The notes beneath the pieces are model-generated. The model saw nothing but the letters and a program-made list of their open reading frames with translations. It searched no databases and was not told the origin of the DNA. The position numbers and the translations under genes are program-made. Positions 61,543-64,000 of a DNA stretch of 64,000 nucleotides are shown piece by piece (within the stretch, counting starts at the first letter, position 1; each line of letters begins with the position of its first letter). Source of the DNA: Lucifuga dentata (lineage: Eukaryota > Chordata > Actinopteri > Ophidiiformes > Bythitidae); assembly GCA_014773175.1 (NCBI GenBank), contig VXCM01000244.1, positions 162,248 through 226,247 on the forward strand, written 5' to 3'.

Positions 61543-62403
61543 GTAAGATTGCAAATTTATTCCATATTTTAGCGGTGTTATGGCTAAGAATAAAGTTATA
61601 TTTTGATGACATAATTACGTGCACCTGTTTGTTTACAAAAAAGCGAGCATAAAATTGAACGCATTATCGGAATTCATTTCTGGTTTTCACTGTTTGCTGT
61701 TATTGAAATATTAGTTAATGATTTTTTAGTGATGAATTAACATGTTCAAAAAGTTTTTAAATGTTTTAAATGGCTATTGTTTGTAAGGAGACACACTTCC
61801 TGATAAAATCAGCTACAACACTATTGCCACATACTTTTATTAATTACAAAAATAACATAACATGCAAAAACTTGTGGATTTTCGTGTGTGCTTTTTACAC
61901 GGTACTGATCATTTTGAGGTCGAGGTTTTCATGATTGAGTGGTTGGATTATTTTATTGATTATAATATCTGATGTGTGTGCAGTGATTAGACGGTACCGT
62001 CTAAACCACTAGGGGGCTTGTGTGGGGAAGTTAAGCATGCTGTACACTGTATGCAGCGATATCAAGAAAAGGGAAGAAATAAAGAACATTCAGACATTCA
62101 GCAATGATTCAGAGCAACGATTTATGAGGCACATTTCAGAGGCGGGTTTGAGTGAGTGGTCTTTCTTTTGTGACCTGACTTAACACAAACCCAGGTTTCA
62201 TAAAATACATGAATGCCACTTTCAACTGATTTGGCTCCACAGTGGCGTCACAGCAAGACCACTGGACCAGTGCGTTTCAGATTCAAGAGCACTCTCAACT
62301 AAGTCACTAATAATAACAATAAAAATAATAATAAGGCAAATTTTGTTTAAATTTGTTGAATCATGTTGTGTCTTAGGCCAAATCCAGCAGCCGCAATTAA
62401 GTA

Positions 62404-62434
<31 letters not shown>

Positions 62435-63509
62435 TTTTTTTTTTTTTTANTTTTTTTTTTTTTTTTTAAAACAAATTATTATTAGACATTTTATGGACAT
62501 ATAAAAATGTGACAAGAAATGTATAAATGTATGTCCATAAAATGATACTCAATAAGTAACAGAATATTTGAAATAAAAGAGAAGCACATAGAGATAATCA
62601 CAGCAAAGGCTACTGTCTTGGACAAAACAGTGATACAAAAATAACACAGATACAAGAAAAGATGTTGGCTAAAAATGAGTTTTCCTCACAAAAACAAGGC
62701 TATACAATACTGGAGTTTGGCTGCTGTAACGACGGGGCAGACTGAGCTGGGTTGGGCAGAGAGGAGATCTCAGCCTGCCTGCAAGTTTACCTTTAATAAT
62801 AGATGTGTCAAATGATTTATTTATTCACCCCTCCACCACCCCCTACTCCTTTCCTTTCCTCTGTCTGCCTGATCTGGTTTCTACTGCTGTAAAAGAGGGC
62901 AGCTTGGCCAAAGGGAGCACACGGCCAAATAGAGATTCATTTTAAAGCATGAATGCTTAAAGTAAAACTGAGGAGACAATATTTCTAAATCCAGTCAGAA
63001 GGGCAGAAAGTAGGCCTGTAGGCATCGTGTTGCGAACAAAGACAACTGCACGCCCCAATTTTAACCTGAAGTGAGACTGTCTCTTCCTCACTTGTCATCG
63101 TGGGTAGCAGGTGGTTGCAGTGGCACTGGTGTGAAAACGAAGGGGAGTGGCTTGAGCGGGAGGGAGGGGGTTGTCGCTTTGTGGACATCATAGTCTCAAT
63201 GTGAGGATGAAGCATGAGGAGCAGACTGAGCTCTATTCAAAATTTCAGCGCCACCATGTTTGTATCTATCATGTAAAACTATAGATCTCAATTGCGTAGA
63301 TCAGCTCAGGAGTGAGCAGCCACTTTGCATGTGCTCAAATAAGACTTCAGAATATTTCTTTTCCATTCTAGAAAAATACCATTTAAATATAATTTCCACA
63401 ATGTTATGATGCTACTGTCTCACTCCTCTCTTATTGATTCTAGGCTGGCTAGCCGCTCACAGGGAACATGAAAGCTGGCGGAAGTGGNCTCCTCTCTTAT
63501 TGATTCTAG
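61543..63509 (+). other. Putative intron or intergenic region
   Basis: AT-rich. Holds a CTTT/poly-T tract at 62407-62467. No exon was recognised. Confidence 0.4.
62407..62467. repeat. (CTTT)n and poly-T with N
   Basis: About six CTTT units pass into poly-T interrupted by an N at 62450. Confidence 0.9.
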
Positions 63510-63553
63510 GCTGGCTAGCCGCTCACAGGGAACATGAAAGCTGGCGGAAGTGG
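63423..63553. repeat. Assembly-artefact duplication (65 bp) over a candidate acceptor
   Basis: 63423-63487 equals 63489-63553, N at 63488. It duplicates the start of the candidate exon at 63510. Confidence 0.9.
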
Positions 63554-63670
63554 GTTACTCAGTTGAGTTCAGAATCCAGGAGGAGGATGCTGGGGTATTA
63601 TCTGCTGTTAAAACGGACAGCTGCTGCTTTGCAGAGAAAACAGAATTCCACTGCCTCAGCACAAATGTGA
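63510..63670 (+). CDS. Candidate last exon of an unrecognised plus-strand gene
   Basis: Acceptor TTATTGATTCTAG ends at 63509. In the phase (1) left by the exon at 61542 it reads GWLAAHREHESWRKWVTQL, SSESRRRMLGYYLLLKRTAA, ending ASAQM and TGA at 63668. The composition (Trp, Arg, Leu, amphipathic) looks protein-like. The start is repeated at 63444 by the artefact around the N at 63488. Exons could also lie between. No family is recognised. Confidence 0.3.
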
Positions 63671-64000
63671 ACAAGCCTTTATATTTTTTGTGTCCCACAA
63701 AGAAAAAGCCTTTAGGTAAACTGTTTTTCTCTACTTCTTGCCAGGTGTTATTGAATTAGTTTTCAATAGTTATAGATTGCGCCTGAAGGTGGTTGTGGGC
63801 TTTTCAGTGCTTCCCATCAGTTCTATTACCACTTAAAACTCTCTCAGTAACAGCAAGAATGCCTGCAGTGGAGAAGCTGCAGGAAGCTGTAGTGAGGAAT
63901 TCAGGGCAGACTGCTATTACACTCGGGAGTGGAGAGCTGAGGTTCAAGAACAATGGAAGGGTCTTCTTATTGATGTAATGAAGGCAAGGAATCAAAAGTG

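Noticed and set aside
1..64000. CRISPR arrays, operons, prophage or tRNA/rRNA genes
   Set aside because: The window is vertebrate nuclear DNA; the tRNA-like pieces found are SINE heads with extra sequence, not intact tRNAs.

Overview
The window is nuclear DNA of a vertebrate, most likely a spiny-rayed teleost fish. It has introns of 0.1-9 kb with GT-AG sites, conserved vertebrate genes, long CA/GT and CT/GA microsatellites, an L2-type LINE tail, a Tc1/mariner-like MITE, hAT-like remnants and tRNA-derived SINEs of the kind common in fish. There is no bacterial, organellar or viral gene content.

Two recognisable genes lie head to tail on the minus strand. (1) The 5' part of ccser1 (coiled-coil serine-rich protein 1, FAM190A) covers about 3.87-22.3 kb: a CpG-rich promoter and noncoding first exon near 22.2-22.45 kb, then coding exons at 15710-14702, 13847-13424, 12881-12697 and 3961-3871. 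The gene continues off the left edge. (2) A complete trim36 covers about 24.4-55.7 kb: 13 coding exons join in phase to 748 codons, giving RING, two B-boxes, coiled coil, COS box, FN3 and SPRY (a class C-I TRIM). Its intron 3 has a GC-AG donor. An internal CpG-rich segment near 51.8 kb carries a second possible first exon. About 22.3-24.4 kb separates the two genes and holds a LINE tail.

Right of trim36 (55.7-60.2 kb) I see no gene. At 60.2-61.2 kb a small two-exon minus-strand gene resembles, from memory, only the N-terminal part of piggyBac-derived proteins. It faces a possible plus-strand first exon at 61485, separated by a 295-bp segment with CCAAT boxes in both orientations and a repeated CGTGCGTAA motif. 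Protein-like exon candidates near 63.5-64 kb may belong to that plus-strand gene, which I do not recognise.

Two copies of one TTAA-bounded inverted-repeat element (11141-11696 and 54248-54776) form a MITE family recognised only by comparing the copies. Sixteen single N characters mark contig joins. Eight are flanked by exact 61-67 bp direct duplications, which are almost certainly unmerged overlaps, and seven others sit in homopolymer or low-complexity tracts. Several of these artefacts fall on splice sites or reading frames.
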